From: Sulfurovum sp.
Lineage (GTDB): Bacteria > Campylobacterota > Campylobacteria > Campylobacterales > Sulfurovaceae
Reading direction: 5' to 3'
Length of the DNA: 36,224 nucleotides
Assembly (NCBI GenBank): GCA_027062365.1
Contig: JAMOTK010000036.1
Location: forward strand, 1-36,224
The notes beneath the pieces were generated by a model, which was not told the origin of the DNA, searched no databases, and saw nothing but the letters and a program-made list of their open reading frames with translations. This document shows, piece by piece, positions 1 through 7,428 of the stretch (position 1 is its first letter; every line of letters starts with the position of its first letter). The position numbers and the translations under genes were made by a program.

Positions 1-53
1 ACAAACCACGGTTCTGTTACATTTAATGCCATTTGGAATAATTCTTTTGTCAT
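1..53 (-). CDS. ISL3-like transposase, N-terminal fragment cut by the window edge
   Basis: Reading leftward from an ATG at 51-53, 17 codons are visible before the window ends. They encode MTKELFQMALNVTEPWF. This resembles the opening of ISL3-family transposases, which commonly start with an ELFxxAL...PW pattern before the zinc-finger region. A purine-rich AGAGAAGAG stretch directly precedes the ATG as a ribosome site, and a TATAAT box lies about 30 bases upstream on the same strand. The rest of the gene is outside the window, so completeness and family membership rest on a short peptide. Confidence 0.6.
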   Translation of the reverse strand, partial: MTKELFQMALNVTEPWF

Positions 54-83
54 CTCTTCTCTTTTAGTGAATTTTATATTTTG

Positions 84-89
84 ATTATA
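84..89 (-). promoter_or_regulatory. -10 box of the ISL3-like transposase
   Basis: The minus strand reads TATAAT here, about 30 bases upstream of the transposase ATG. No convincing -35 hexamer is present. The spacing is suitable for a short leader carrying the purine-rich ribosome site. Confidence 0.45.
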
Positions 90-135
90 GCTGATTTTGG
101 ATTACCCACAGTTTTTTAGAAGGAACCGATTGTTT

Positions 136-1389
136 TTATCCCAAATTTCCTGCTAAATATCCAGAGGCAAATGACCATTGTAGGTTATAGCCTCCACATG
201 GTCCATCTATGTTCATGACTTCTCCACAAAAATATAATCCTTTTAGTTTTTTGCTTTGCATGGTGTAGGGGTCTATCTCTTTTAGGCTGATGCCACCTCT
301 TGTTATCATTGCCATTTTGAAGCCATCGTGTCCATTGATAGTGAGGGGAGTCCATGCTAAAAGTTCTATAAGATGGTCTCTGTTTTTGCCAGATAACTTT
401 GTAAATCCTATGCTATGGTCTATCTGGGCTATGTCGCATAAGGCAATGGCTACCGAGGAGGGAAGTAGGGTTTGTATGAGGGCTAGTGTGTTACGGTGGG
501 GGTCTTTAGCCAATGCATCTTTGAAGTGTGTGCGTAGTTGCTCTTGGTTCATGCCTTTGGTAAAATTGGCTAAGATAGGTACTTCGTCAAATTTGGAGAG
601 TAAAGGGGTAATCTCACGAGAGAAATCAAGTACCACAGGCCCACGTATCCCTCCTTTTGTAAATATCAAATCCCCTTTGGCTGAGCGTTTTTTATATTTT
701 TTTAGATTGACGTACATGGAGACTTTGGGGAGAGTATCGGCTCTACAGTCTGCTACCCATCTCTCTTTGACTTTAAGAGGCATCATCGCAGGGAATAGGT
801 CTGTGACCGTGTGTCCTACAGAGGTAGCCATAGGGTAGCCATCTCCTTCTGCTCCGAGCATCGGGTAGCCCATACCTCCTGTAGCGATAATCACAGCATC
901 GGCATAGAACGTATCACTTTGTGTCTGTACACCTTTGACCTTGCCTTCATCATGTACCAAAGTATCTACTTTTTGAGAGCATAAGACGTGGATACCAAGG
1001 TTTTGCATCTCTTGTTGCATTGCGTTGATAATCGTAGAGGAAGAGTGTGTGATAGGAAAAACCCTATAGCCATCAGGGGCATGACTTTCTACGCCTAGTG
1101 CTGTAAAAAATGCCATCAATGCTTTATAATCAAGAGCCTCTAAAGCAGGAGACATAAAGCGTCCATCACGTCCAAATCGTGCCATAAAATCTTCGTTGCC
1201 GAGGGTATTGGTAAGGTTACATCGTCCTCCTCCTGTGGCTTTGAGTTTGGCACCGATTTTAGAAAGTTTTTCTAGGAGTAGTACAGAGCGACCCTCACGA
1301 GAAGCTCTAATAGCCGACATCATACCAGCAGCACCTGAGCCTATGACGATAAGTTGATAGTGTGATTGGGTTATATCTTTAGGTTTCAT
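136..1389 (-). CDS. NAD(P)/FAD-dependent oxidoreductase, BaiN/HI0933 family
   Basis: A flavoprotein of about 417 residues, normal for the HI0933/BaiN family. Near the N-terminus is the Rossmann dinucleotide fold VIGSGAAGMMSA, followed by EKLSKIGAKLKATGGGRCNL, the family hallmark that contacts FAD. A second conserved block, GGMGYPMLGAEGDGY, lies mid-protein. The C-terminus has FCGEVMNIDGPCGGYNLQ, which closes the FAD site. The family is cytosolic and its physiological substrate is usually unknown; some members act in bile-acid or redox metabolism. I chose the ATG at 1387-1389. A GTG 27 bases upstream is possible, but a TATAAT-like sequence lies between the two, so the upstream codon is probably promoter DNA. 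No strong Shine-Dalgarno precedes the ATG. The gene is transcribed divergently from the methyltransferase beside it. Confidence 0.85.
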   Translation of the reverse strand: MKPKDITQSHYQLIVIGSGAAGMMSAIRASREGRSVLLLEKLSKIGAKLKATGGGRCNLTNTLGNEDFMARFGRDGRFMSPALEALDYKALMAFFTALGVESHAPDGYRVFPITHSSSTIINAMQQEMQNLGIHVLCSQKVDTLVHDEGKVKGVQTQSDTFYADAVIIATGGMGYPMLGAEGDGYPMATSVGHTVTDLFPAMMPLKVKERWVADCRADTLPKVSMYVNLKKYKKRSAKGDLIFTKGGIRGPVVLDFSREITPLLSKFDEVPILANFTKGMNQEQLRTHFKDALAKDPHRNTLALIQTLLPSSVAIALCDIAQIDHSIGFTKLSGKNRDHLIELLAWTPLTINGHDGFKMAMITRGGISLKEIDPYTMQSKKLKGLYFCGEVMNIDGPCGGYNLQWSFASGYLAGNLG

Positions 1390-1464
1390 AGTGATATTAT
1401 AAAATAATCTATACACTTTAAGTTGAAATCTATAAAATATGTTTTACTTATGAGGAGAAACAAC

Positions 1465-2409
1465 GTGAGATTTACCACCCAAACGATGCAAGAGATATTG
1501 CCATGGCTCAAACAACGCATCCACACAGAAGAAAAAGTAAGCTTTTTAGTACTCAATCCTGACCTCAGCGAAGGCTACGCAGGGCATACGGTCGTACTTG
1601 ATGAACAATACTATCTCTACCGTGGATACAAAGCATGGGTAGACTTAGCAGAGTTACTAAAATGTAAGATACTAACCCCTAGTATAGACGAGTATCCTTT
1701 TGTGAGACTCACATTTGTTAAGCTCAAAATGGATTCTTTTCATCATGATATATCGTTTGAGCATAACAAAAAAGAAGATGAAAAGTACGGCATGACATCA
1801 CACTTTTCTAAGATACACAAGATGGAAGAACCAGCATTTTATTATTATTACCTACAAGCACTTGAAAATGTAAAAATTTCTAAAAGAAAACGGGTTTTAA
1901 ATCTAGGTGTCAATAGGGGAGATGAGTTTGAAGTGATTCAAAAGCATGTAAAAAAAGAGGTGTATCAGAAGATTGACTTTGTAGGCATAGACCATTCTAA
2001 AAGTGCTATAGAATTTGCACAAGATAAGTATAAAAAATATACAAATATGACATTTTATACCCATGACATCAATAGGCTAGAGCATCTGTCTATAGGTAGA
2101 TTTGATATGCTCATTAGTATCGGCACACTCCAAAGCCCTAGTATTGCGTTCAAGCCTTTTTTTATGCAGTTGGTTCAAAAATATTTAGAAGAAGATACTG
2201 CGATTATTTTGGGTTTTCCTAACAGCCGTTGGGTAGGTGGAGAGCTACTCTATGGAGCAAAAGCACCCAATTATGCTATGTCTGAAATGAGTTTGGTGTT
2301 CAATGATATTATCTTTTGTAAAAAATATTTACAACAAAAACGATACCGTGTTACGATAACGGGTAAACAATATCTATTTTTGACAGCAACTAAGATAATA
2401 AAGAAGTAA
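1465..2409 (+). CDS. Class I SAM-dependent methyltransferase-like protein with an extra N-terminal domain
   Basis: The C-terminal half is a class I methyltransferase fold. Motif I is RVLNLGVNRGDEF (around residues 158-170), a degenerate form of the usual DLGCGxG. The acidic end of strand 2 is DFVGIDHS, and MTFYTHDIN and DMLISIGTL match the later strands. The N-terminal roughly 125 residues are not a standard methyltransferase part; I do not recognise them. I chose GTG at 1465 because AGGAGA ends 6 bases upstream, an ideal ribosome site. The in-frame ATG at 1450 and TTG at 1423 would place that site inside the gene. Predicted length is 314 residues with no signal peptide. The substrate is unknown. 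Confidence 0.65.
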   Translation: MRFTTQTMQEILPWLKQRIHTEEKVSFLVLNPDLSEGYAGHTVVLDEQYYLYRGYKAWVDLAELLKCKILTPSIDEYPFVRLTFVKLKMDSFHHDISFEHNKKEDEKYGMTSHFSKIHKMEEPAFYYYYLQALENVKISKRKRVLNLGVNRGDEFEVIQKHVKKEVYQKIDFVGIDHSKSAIEFAQDKYKKYTNMTFYTHDINRLEHLSIGRFDMLISIGTLQSPSIAFKPFFMQLVQKYLEEDTAIILGFPNSRWVGGELLYGAKAPNYAMSEMSLVFNDIIFCKKYLQQKRYRVTITGKQYLFLTATKIIKK

Positions 2410-2478
2410 ATCCATAAATACTTTAATGAAAATTTAGGCATACTTATAACTAATGTAAATTTTTTAAAAGGAAATAAA

Positions 2479-2865
2479 ATGAAAATTATTATTTTTATTA
2501 TTATTGTTGTAGGAGTGTGGATTAGTATACCCTTGTGGAGACCACAACCTACTAGCACTTTATCATCAAGTATTGTGCGTGATAGCGTCTCTTCTGTGCC
2601 AACAAAGAGACATGAATATGAGACCGATGATGAGATAGAAATTGTTACCGTACAAGATAAATTTGGTAAAAAATCAGCAGTAATGCATACCTTACGAAAC
2701 TACTGGAACTATACCTATAATAAAATAGATAATTTTGAATTTTTAAGATGTAGTAGGGCAGAAGAAGGAGAAAACGGATGGGAAATTACCTGTTCATATA
2801 GAATCAACTCAGGCATTACCCAAGATGAATATATTGTCAATAAAGGTGTCGTCACAAAAAGATAG
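2479..2865 (+). CDS. Small membrane-anchored protein of unknown function
   Basis: A 128-residue protein with an AAAAGGAAATAAA ribosome site directly before the ATG. Residues 3-19 are a hydrophobic helix (an I/V/F-rich run after MK), so the protein is either anchored by its N-terminus or exported. The rest is polar. A serine/threonine-rich linker (about 24-40) leads to a compact C-terminal region with two cysteines (LRCSRAEEG and EITCSYRIN), which could form a disulfide outside the cytoplasm. I do not recognise a family. A perfect stem-loop overlaps its last codons, so it is probably a single-gene unit. Confidence 0.7.
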   Translation: MKIIIFIIIVVGVWISIPLWRPQPTSTLSSSIVRDSVSSVPTKRHEYETDDEIEIVTVQDKFGKKSAVMHTLRNYWNYTYNKIDNFEFLRCSRAEEGENGWEITCSYRINSGITQDEYIVNKGVVTKR

Positions 2866-2881
2866 ACATCGCTATCTTTTT
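2856..2881. terminator. Bidirectional intrinsic terminator
   Basis: A perfect 10-bp inverted repeat, AAAAAGATAG / CTATCTTTTT, flanks a 6-base loop (ACATCG). The arms carry an A run on one side and a T run on the other, so it can terminate transcription both ways between the convergent genes. The left arm includes the last codons and stop of the small membrane protein. Confidence 0.8.
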
Positions 2882-2887
2882 CTATAT

Positions 2888-3568
2888 CTAAGGCTTAGCT
2901 ATCAGTCCCTCATACAACCTCTTTACTTTTTTTAAGTCTTCAAAAACTTCTTTTTTCTTGCTAGGGTTTTTGAGGAGGTAGGTAGGGTGATAAGTAGGGA
3001 TAACGGTGTACTTCTCGCTTTGGTGTAGCGTACCATGTATTTTGTCCATAGGGCTATCATCATTACTTAGGTACTGATAGGCTAATTCTCCAAAGGCTAT
3101 GATAATGCTAGGTTGGATGAGTTCTATCTCTTTGAGTAGGTAAGGGTAGCAAGTGTGGGTATGGGTAGGAGAGGGGTCTTGGGTATCTAGGGCATGACAT
3201 TTGAGTAAATTGCTAATATACACTTCATCACGACCTAATCCCAAAACTTTTTCTAGCATATTGGTCAGTATCTCTCCTGTACGTCCTGTAAATATCTTGC
3301 CGATACTATCATCGCTATTGTTAGGAAAATCACCAATAATCATGAGTGTGGCATCCTCTGACCCTTCTCCAAAGACAACATTATGTCTACTTTTACTTAG
3401 TGTACAAAGATGACACTCTTTGGCTTGTTTCTTCAATGAATCCAGAGTATTGGGTAGGGTTAAATCAGGTTCTTTTTCTTTGTAAGGATGTATAGAAGTA
3501 TAGGCATACCCCAATTGTTTGAGCTGATAGAGATGTTTGAGTAAAAGTGCATTTTTAAGATTTTTCAT
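2888..3568 (-). CDS. Uracil-DNA glycosylase, family 4-like (iron-sulfur type)
   Basis: A base-excision repair enzyme expected to remove uracil from DNA. Four cysteines are placed as in the [4Fe-4S] family: C52 and C55 (ECHLC), C124 (LLKCHAL) and C140 (HTCYPYL). The uracil pocket region is GEGSEDATLMIIGDFPN then GKIFTGRTGEIL, and the C-terminal HPTYLL corresponds to the family HPxxLL loop. The usual GEAPG motif is written GDFPN here, so the first catalytic-region glutamate is an aspartate. Residues 1-45 precede the family core; length 226 is within the usual range. It is convergent with the gene to its left and shares the terminator there. Annotators may call it uracil-DNA glycosylase family protein. 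Confidence 0.8.
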   Translation of the reverse strand: MKNLKNALLLKHLYQLKQLGYAYTSIHPYKEKEPDLTLPNTLDSLKKQAKECHLCTLSKSRHNVVFGEGSEDATLMIIGDFPNNSDDSIGKIFTGRTGEILTNMLEKVLGLGRDEVYISNLLKCHALDTQDPSPTHTHTCYPYLLKEIELIQPSIIIAFGELAYQYLSNDDSPMDKIHGTLHQSEKYTVIPTYHPTYLLKNPSKKKEVFEDLKKVKRLYEGLIAKP

Positions 3569-3597
3569 AAGTAGAGTATAACTTATTTTATATCATA

Positions 3598-4419
3598 TTA
3601 ATATTTTAATTTAAAATTGAAGTTAAAATAAGATTGAATCGTTCCTTCGTTTTCTGGAATGTTTTGTAGTTGGAAGTTATCCATATCTTGATTGTAGGCA
3701 TAATCAAGAGAAATTTCGATATTGGCTGAATGAAAGGCATCACTAAAAATGGCATTCATCTCTCCTATGGGATTGAGTAACCCTCTAGCAATACCACCTA
3801 AGAGAGCAGAATCATAGATTTTCCCATCATTATACATCAGACCATTATAGAGATAATTGCTTCCTTCTCCTAAGATAGAACCTAAAATCGGGGTGATAAA
3901 TAGGTCTTGTGTAGAGGGTACTTCGGCAAAAGCTTCCCAACCGTATTCCCAATAAAATGTAGACATCAGTGTGGTAAGTATGGCTGATTCTTGCCAAGAA
4001 AGTCCAGATTGTCTTCCCCATATATAAAAATAAGACCCAGCCACAGAATGCCCTACATAATTAATCATAAGGTCATCATTATCCATCACAGGACCTTTGG
4101 CAATATTTTCTGCATGTTTGCCTAATAGTACCTTGGCACTGCGTACCTCTTTGTCTTCTTCTGTCCAGTTACTAACCTCTTCAGGCAAGAGGGCAATTAC
4201 CCCTATGGTAGCAATAGCAAACACTTGTAAATAGGCTAATTCTATGGCTACTTTTTCATATCTTGGGTCTAGTTTATTTTGTGCTTCTACATCTTTTACT
4301 TCGATGTCTTGGATAGAGTATTCAAAATCATTCATCTCTTGATATGTTAGAGGGGTATACTCAAAAGAATAAGCATTTAAGTAGAGTACCCCAAAAGTAA
4401 AAAGTAAAAAATGATACAT
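3598..4419 (-). CDS. DUF3943 domain-containing protein
   Basis: A 273-residue protein with a short hydrophobic N-terminus that looks like a signal peptide (cleavage plausible near residues 16-19, LNAYS). The central block from NYVGHSVAGSYFYIWGRQSG through FYWEYGWEAFAEVPSTQDL to PILGSILGE is the DUF3943 signature, found in envelope proteins of unknown function. A hydrophobic helix at about 62-80 and the glycine-rich middle suggest membrane association. The C-terminal stretch alternates polar and aromatic residues and ends FNFNFKLKY, which would suit outer-membrane beta strands. It follows the vWA-like gene by 15 bases and is probably the last gene of that operon. No clear Shine-Dalgarno was seen. 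Confidence 0.75.
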   Translation of the reverse strand: MYHFLLFTFGVLYLNAYSFEYTPLTYQEMNDFEYSIQDIEVKDVEAQNKLDPRYEKVAIELAYLQVFAIATIGVIALLPEEVSNWTEEDKEVRSAKVLLGKHAENIAKGPVMDNDDLMINYVGHSVAGSYFYIWGRQSGLSWQESAILTTLMSTFYWEYGWEAFAEVPSTQDLFITPILGSILGEGSNYLYNGLMYNDGKIYDSALLGGIARGLLNPIGEMNAIFSDAFHSANIEISLDYAYNQDMDNFQLQNIPENEGTIQSYFNFNFKLKY

Positions 4420-4434
4420 ATTATTTTATATTTT

Positions 4435-5244
4435 CTAGCGTATGTTTTCTAATAACATTGGCGTACCAAATTCTTTTAGATTAGCATGGGTTAGTATAAA
4501 ATACTGTTCCCAAAAGTGTGTAAGTTGTTTGAGTGTTTTTGCATCTCTATATCCTTTGTGTCCTATGATACCTGCCCCAATGACATAAATATCAGCAGAA
4601 GCAAAATCGGCTATATGTCCTGATTTTTTTATTTTTTGTATTTCTGTTTTTGTATTGATTTTTTTGAGATTACCTTTGCTGTAAAATGAAATAATAGAAG
4701 AGTGTTCTATCATATCTGATACGAGTAATACGGTTTTACTTGATGCTTGTGAAGGCTTGATAATGTGCTTTGAGATGTCATTTAATGATTTGACAATATC
4801 AGAATGAGGCAATTTTTTATTTGCACCTTTGAGTACCCCTACAAGAGCCTTGGTCGCTTTTTTCTTTGCATATTTATATTGTCCATTCATACACCCTTGG
4901 TACTTACGTAGTACCTTTTTAGCGATGTCATGTTTAGACCCATCAGGCAAAAGTGCTTCTAGTTTACCCGAATAAGCTATATTGGTGTATTTACCATTGG
5001 CATTGGCAGAAAAAGAAGCAATCGTCACGGCGTAACCATTTTTAATAAATTGCATCATATTTTTATAGGTATATATCATCATATTTTTATCAAGAGGTGT
5101 GGTCTGATCAACTAAGATAAAAAGCTCTTTTTGCACAGTAGGATTAGGGTTTGTAATCTTTAGTGCATCATAACAACTAGGAACATCATTACGTGCAAAA
5201 ACAGCTACACTTAAAGCGAGTAGTGTTAGTAATAATTTTTTCAT
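4435..5244 (-). CDS. Secreted von Willebrand A-like protein, unknown function
   Basis: A 269-residue protein with a clean signal peptide (MKKLLLTLLALSVAVFA, cleavage after about residue 17), so periplasmic. The mature part starts like a vWA/integrin fold: strand KELFILVDQT with D46 at the MIDAS position, helix, strand YAVTIASFSA, and later TVLLVSDMIEH (D177). The metal-site DxSxS is degenerate (DQTTP), so metal binding may be lost. C24 and C118 could form a disulfide. The ATG shares one base with the stop of the upstream membrane-protein gene, so the two are translationally coupled and probably partners. The fold is inferred from motif order, not a firm family match. Confidence 0.65.
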   Translation of the reverse strand: MKKLLLTLLALSVAVFARNDVPSCYDALKITNPNPTVQKELFILVDQTTPLDKNMMIYTYKNMMQFIKNGYAVTIASFSANANGKYTNIAYSGKLEALLPDGSKHDIAKKVLRKYQGCMNGQYKYAKKKATKALVGVLKGANKKLPHSDIVKSLNDISKHIIKPSQASSKTVLLVSDMIEHSSIISFYSKGNLKKINTKTEIQKIKKSGHIADFASADIYVIGAGIIGHKGYRDAKTLKQLTHFWEQYFILTHANLKEFGTPMLLENIR

Positions 5245-6596
5245 TATCTATCCTCAAATGTAAGGTATTGTTTAAACGTTCTATCTTTGTTATTACGCAA
5301 TATAGCCGTTGTTTCTGCATCTGTTCCAGAATTATCATTGATAATGTTCATTTTATGTTGTAACTTCTGTAACTGACGTTGTGCCACACGTGCTATGTGC
5401 GTTTTGGCTCTTTCATAGTAGGCTAAGAATGCCTTTTTGGTACTAAAGCCTTTAAGACACTCAAATGCTTCTTTAGACTCACGTCCAGCAAAGTCCCAAT
5501 GCATACCAAAGAAAATACCCAAGATTTGGATAAACACAAACATAAGTCCCAAGATGACAAAAGTGGCTTCTCCACCTTTACGGTTGGTTTCATCTTCTAT
5601 AGACTCTTTATCGTTTGCACTAGTTTGGGTTTCTTTACTTACATCTTCACCAAAGAGGGATGAGAGGTCATCTTCTGCATTATCTGTAGCAGTGTCACCA
5701 AAGAGTGAAGCTATATCATCCTCTGCACCACTGTCTGCACCCCCAAATGGAGAAGCATCATCATTAAAGATGTTCATGGCACTTTCATGAGAAGAGGCTA
5801 TCTCTTGTGTGAGTACTTGATGTCGTATATAGGTTGCCCCAATAGCCACAGCAAAGATGAAAATAAGTGTTAAAATCGTCTTTGTATATGTGGTTTTTAC
5901 CTTATCATTTGCATCTACACGGTTAAGCATACGGATATAATTGGGGGATTTTTCATCATCGAAGGTATTGTCAATAGAGATGAGTTGGTCATCTGGCTTT
6001 AAGTCTCTCCAGTTTGTTCCACCTGCATTGTCATTTTTGTACCAACGGCGTATCTTTTGGATGAGTGTGTTTTTGTGTAGCTCTTGCCCTGTCATGTGTG
6101 TAAGCCATACGAGGAGTATCGCCAACATTGCTGCCACACCCACAGCTCCTTTTTGTTGTGTCGCTTCACTAGCCCCTGGTATGGTAAACCCTGCTAAAAC
6201 ATAGGCAAACCCAAATGCTTCTACGATAACAAGTACAAATATCATTACCCATATAAAAGTTGGTGTTGGTTTCCGTCCTAGTTCGCCTACAGAGTGCAGA
6301 TAGGCTTTGGCTTCATCAAAACTCTCAGAGTCTTTGTCTACTTTTTCATAGAAATTATAGTAATCTCTACAAAGTCTCTCTTCGGAGTAAAACCATTTAT
6401 GATTTTCATCAAAACCTTCTATATCTTTGGCAAGTCCTGATACATTCCCAATAATTGGTAAATTATAAAGTAAGTTGAGCCACCAAAATTTAACTTCTTG
6501 CCAATGTGTAATAACAAATGCCAATATAATGATACCAAAAGACAATATAATTGACTCCATCTTATAGAGGGTAAGAAATTCGATAATTTCATTCAT
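5244..6596 (-). CDS. Five-helix inner-membrane protein with an acidic SLFG-repeat loop
   Basis: A 450-residue protein of unrecognised family. Hydrophobic helices are near 14-30, 113-137, 149-167, 239-257 and 344-364. By the positive-inside rule, loops 31-112 and 168-238 and the tail 365-450 are cytoplasmic. Loop 258-343 is then periplasmic. That loop is strongly acidic and holds three copies of a short motif: DDASPFGG, DDIASLFGD and DDLSSLFGED (residues about 279-318). The tail has a basic, coiled-coil-like stretch (about 395-420). AAGGAG precedes the ATG at good spacing. The next gene overlaps the stop by one base and encodes a secreted vWA-like protein, a plausible ligand of the periplasmic loop. 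No ATPase or transporter motif is visible. Confidence 0.7.
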   Translation of the reverse strand: MNEIIEFLTLYKMESIILSFGIIILAFVITHWQEVKFWWLNLLYNLPIIGNVSGLAKDIEGFDENHKWFYSEERLCRDYYNFYEKVDKDSESFDEAKAYLHSVGELGRKPTPTFIWVMIFVLVIVEAFGFAYVLAGFTIPGASEATQQKGAVGVAAMLAILLVWLTHMTGQELHKNTLIQKIRRWYKNDNAGGTNWRDLKPDDQLISIDNTFDDEKSPNYIRMLNRVDANDKVKTTYTKTILTLIFIFAVAIGATYIRHQVLTQEIASSHESAMNIFNDDASPFGGADSGAEDDIASLFGDTATDNAEDDLSSLFGEDVSKETQTSANDKESIEDETNRKGGEATFVILGLMFVFIQILGIFFGMHWDFAGRESKEAFECLKGFSTKKAFLAYYERAKTHIARVAQRQLQKLQHKMNIINDNSGTDAETTAILRNNKDRTFKQYLTFEDR

Positions 6597-6647
6597 AGAT
6601 AACTCCTTGAAATATTTTATGCTTATTATATCTAAAAATAATTATCT

Positions 6648-7265
6648 TTATAACCCTTTCATAACAACGCTAAAAAGATATTCTACCTCATCATCTTCTA
6701 AGAATGTACTCTTTTTACTCGCAAAAAAATCAAATATTTTTTTGCTAGGGAGTGAGGGGCTGTAGATACAAGAGGGGTGTGCTGGTCTAAATCCTTGCAT
6801 AAGGGCGATGTCTTCTTCTATCTTTTGTTCACAGATAAAACAATTTTCTTCAGGATAGAGTCTGCCTTCATGTGATAGTAGTGTAATGTAACACTCACAG
6901 ACAAGGCGTTTTGGGTTTTGTTTGTCCCATCTTTTGGCTGCGTAGAGGAGTAAATCAAAATAGAAGCTTTCTAACTCTTGGGTATCTTTGAGATGGGGTT
7001 CAAACTTTTTGATAAAATTGTGCCATACGAGAAGTTTGTTTTTATCAAATATCCATGGAAATCCCATGTGAGAGAGAGAACGCAAACGGGGCATGAACCG
7101 TCCATCTTCGCCTTCTACTTCAAAGTCTACAAGATGACCTAATTGTAAGATAGAGTGCCTAGCCCCAAAAAAACGATAATAACTTCGTATATTAGAAGCT
7201 GTCAAAACAGTAGCAATAGAGTCTTCATTTTTAGCCCTATTGACGCAGAGTATAAAACCTTTGAT
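6648..7265 (-). CDS. recO: DNA repair protein RecO (Campylobacterota type)
   Basis: RecO loads RecA with RecR during gap repair. The sequence has the family stretch SYYRFFGARHSILQLGHLVDFE, then RLRSLSHMGFPW, and a C-terminal cysteine region (CFICEQKI ... AHPSC) where a metal site sits in many members. Starting at the TTG at 7205 would delete the first strands of the N-terminal OB fold. The reading frame continues upstream and encodes KGFILCVNRAKNEDSIATVL, which matches RecO N-termini. No ATG, GTG or TTG exists between that segment and the in-frame stop at 7290-7292. The best start is ATC at 7263-7265, with AGAAGG 7 bases upstream; ATA at 7269-7271 is an alternative. From ATC the protein is 205 residues. 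Confidence 0.75.
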   Translation of the reverse strand: MKGFILCVNRAKNEDSIATVLTASNIRSYYRFFGARHSILQLGHLVDFEVEGEDGRFMPRLRSLSHMGFPWIFDKNKLLVWHNFIKKFEPHLKDTQELESFYFDLLLYAAKRWDKQNPKRLVCECYITLLSHEGRLYPEENCFICEQKIEEDIALMQGFRPAHPSCIYSPSLPSKKIFDFFASKKSTFLEDDEVEYLFSVVMKGL

Positions 7266-7299
7266 GTGTATGCCTTCTTGATTTAAATGCTAAGACCTT

Positions 7300-7305
7300 A
7301 TTTTA
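7300..7305 (-). promoter_or_regulatory. -10 element of the recO promoter
   Basis: The minus strand reads TAAAAT here, preceded by two tandem copies of AATTTTTG. That T-rich periodic upstream region is typical of Campylobacterota sigma70 promoters, which often lack a -35 box. Transcription would begin near 7293, leaving a leader of about 28 bases before the inferred ATC start. Confidence 0.45.
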
Positions 7306-7366
7306 TCTCAAAAATTCAAAAATTCAAAGGATTAAAGTCTTAAAGAAAGCTTAATGAGTTTTTGGG

Positions 7367-7372
7367 TATAAT
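7367..7372 (+). promoter_or_regulatory. -10 element of the gltB promoter
   Basis: TTTTTGGGTATAAT ends here: a T run, an extended region and a consensus TATAAT with no -35 hexamer at the expected distance. The same TTTTTGG(N)TATAAT pattern recurs upstream of pyrD (29683). It lies about 57 bases before the gltB ATG. Together with the recO element, it makes 7266-7428 a divergent promoter region. Confidence 0.6.
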
Positions 7373-7428
7373 CCACACCTTTACAAGCATGATTTTTTAT
7401 GCTTTGATACACTATTAAAAGGTTAGAT

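Larger units (their letters stand above)
1..127. mobile_element. End of an ISL3-like insertion sequence
   Basis: The transposase start at 53 and its upstream region make up one end of an IS that extends left of the window. Its outer boundary is inferred to be near 127, where the minus strand begins GGTTCCTTCTAAAAAACTG. That stretch has the look of an ISL3 terminal repeat (GG-rich tip, then TTCT and an A run). The element ends about 8 bases beyond the stop codon of the neighbouring flavoprotein gene. The opposite end and any target duplication cannot be seen, so the boundary is an estimate. Confidence 0.45.

Noticed and set aside
290-838. 182-codon open frame on the plus strand
   Set aside because: It lies wholly antisense to the BaiN-like flavoprotein, whose motifs are clear, and its translation has no recognisable domain.
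2271-2558. 95-codon open frame on the minus strand
   Set aside because: Overlaps the ends of two well-supported plus-strand genes and consists mostly of complement of AT-rich coding sequence.
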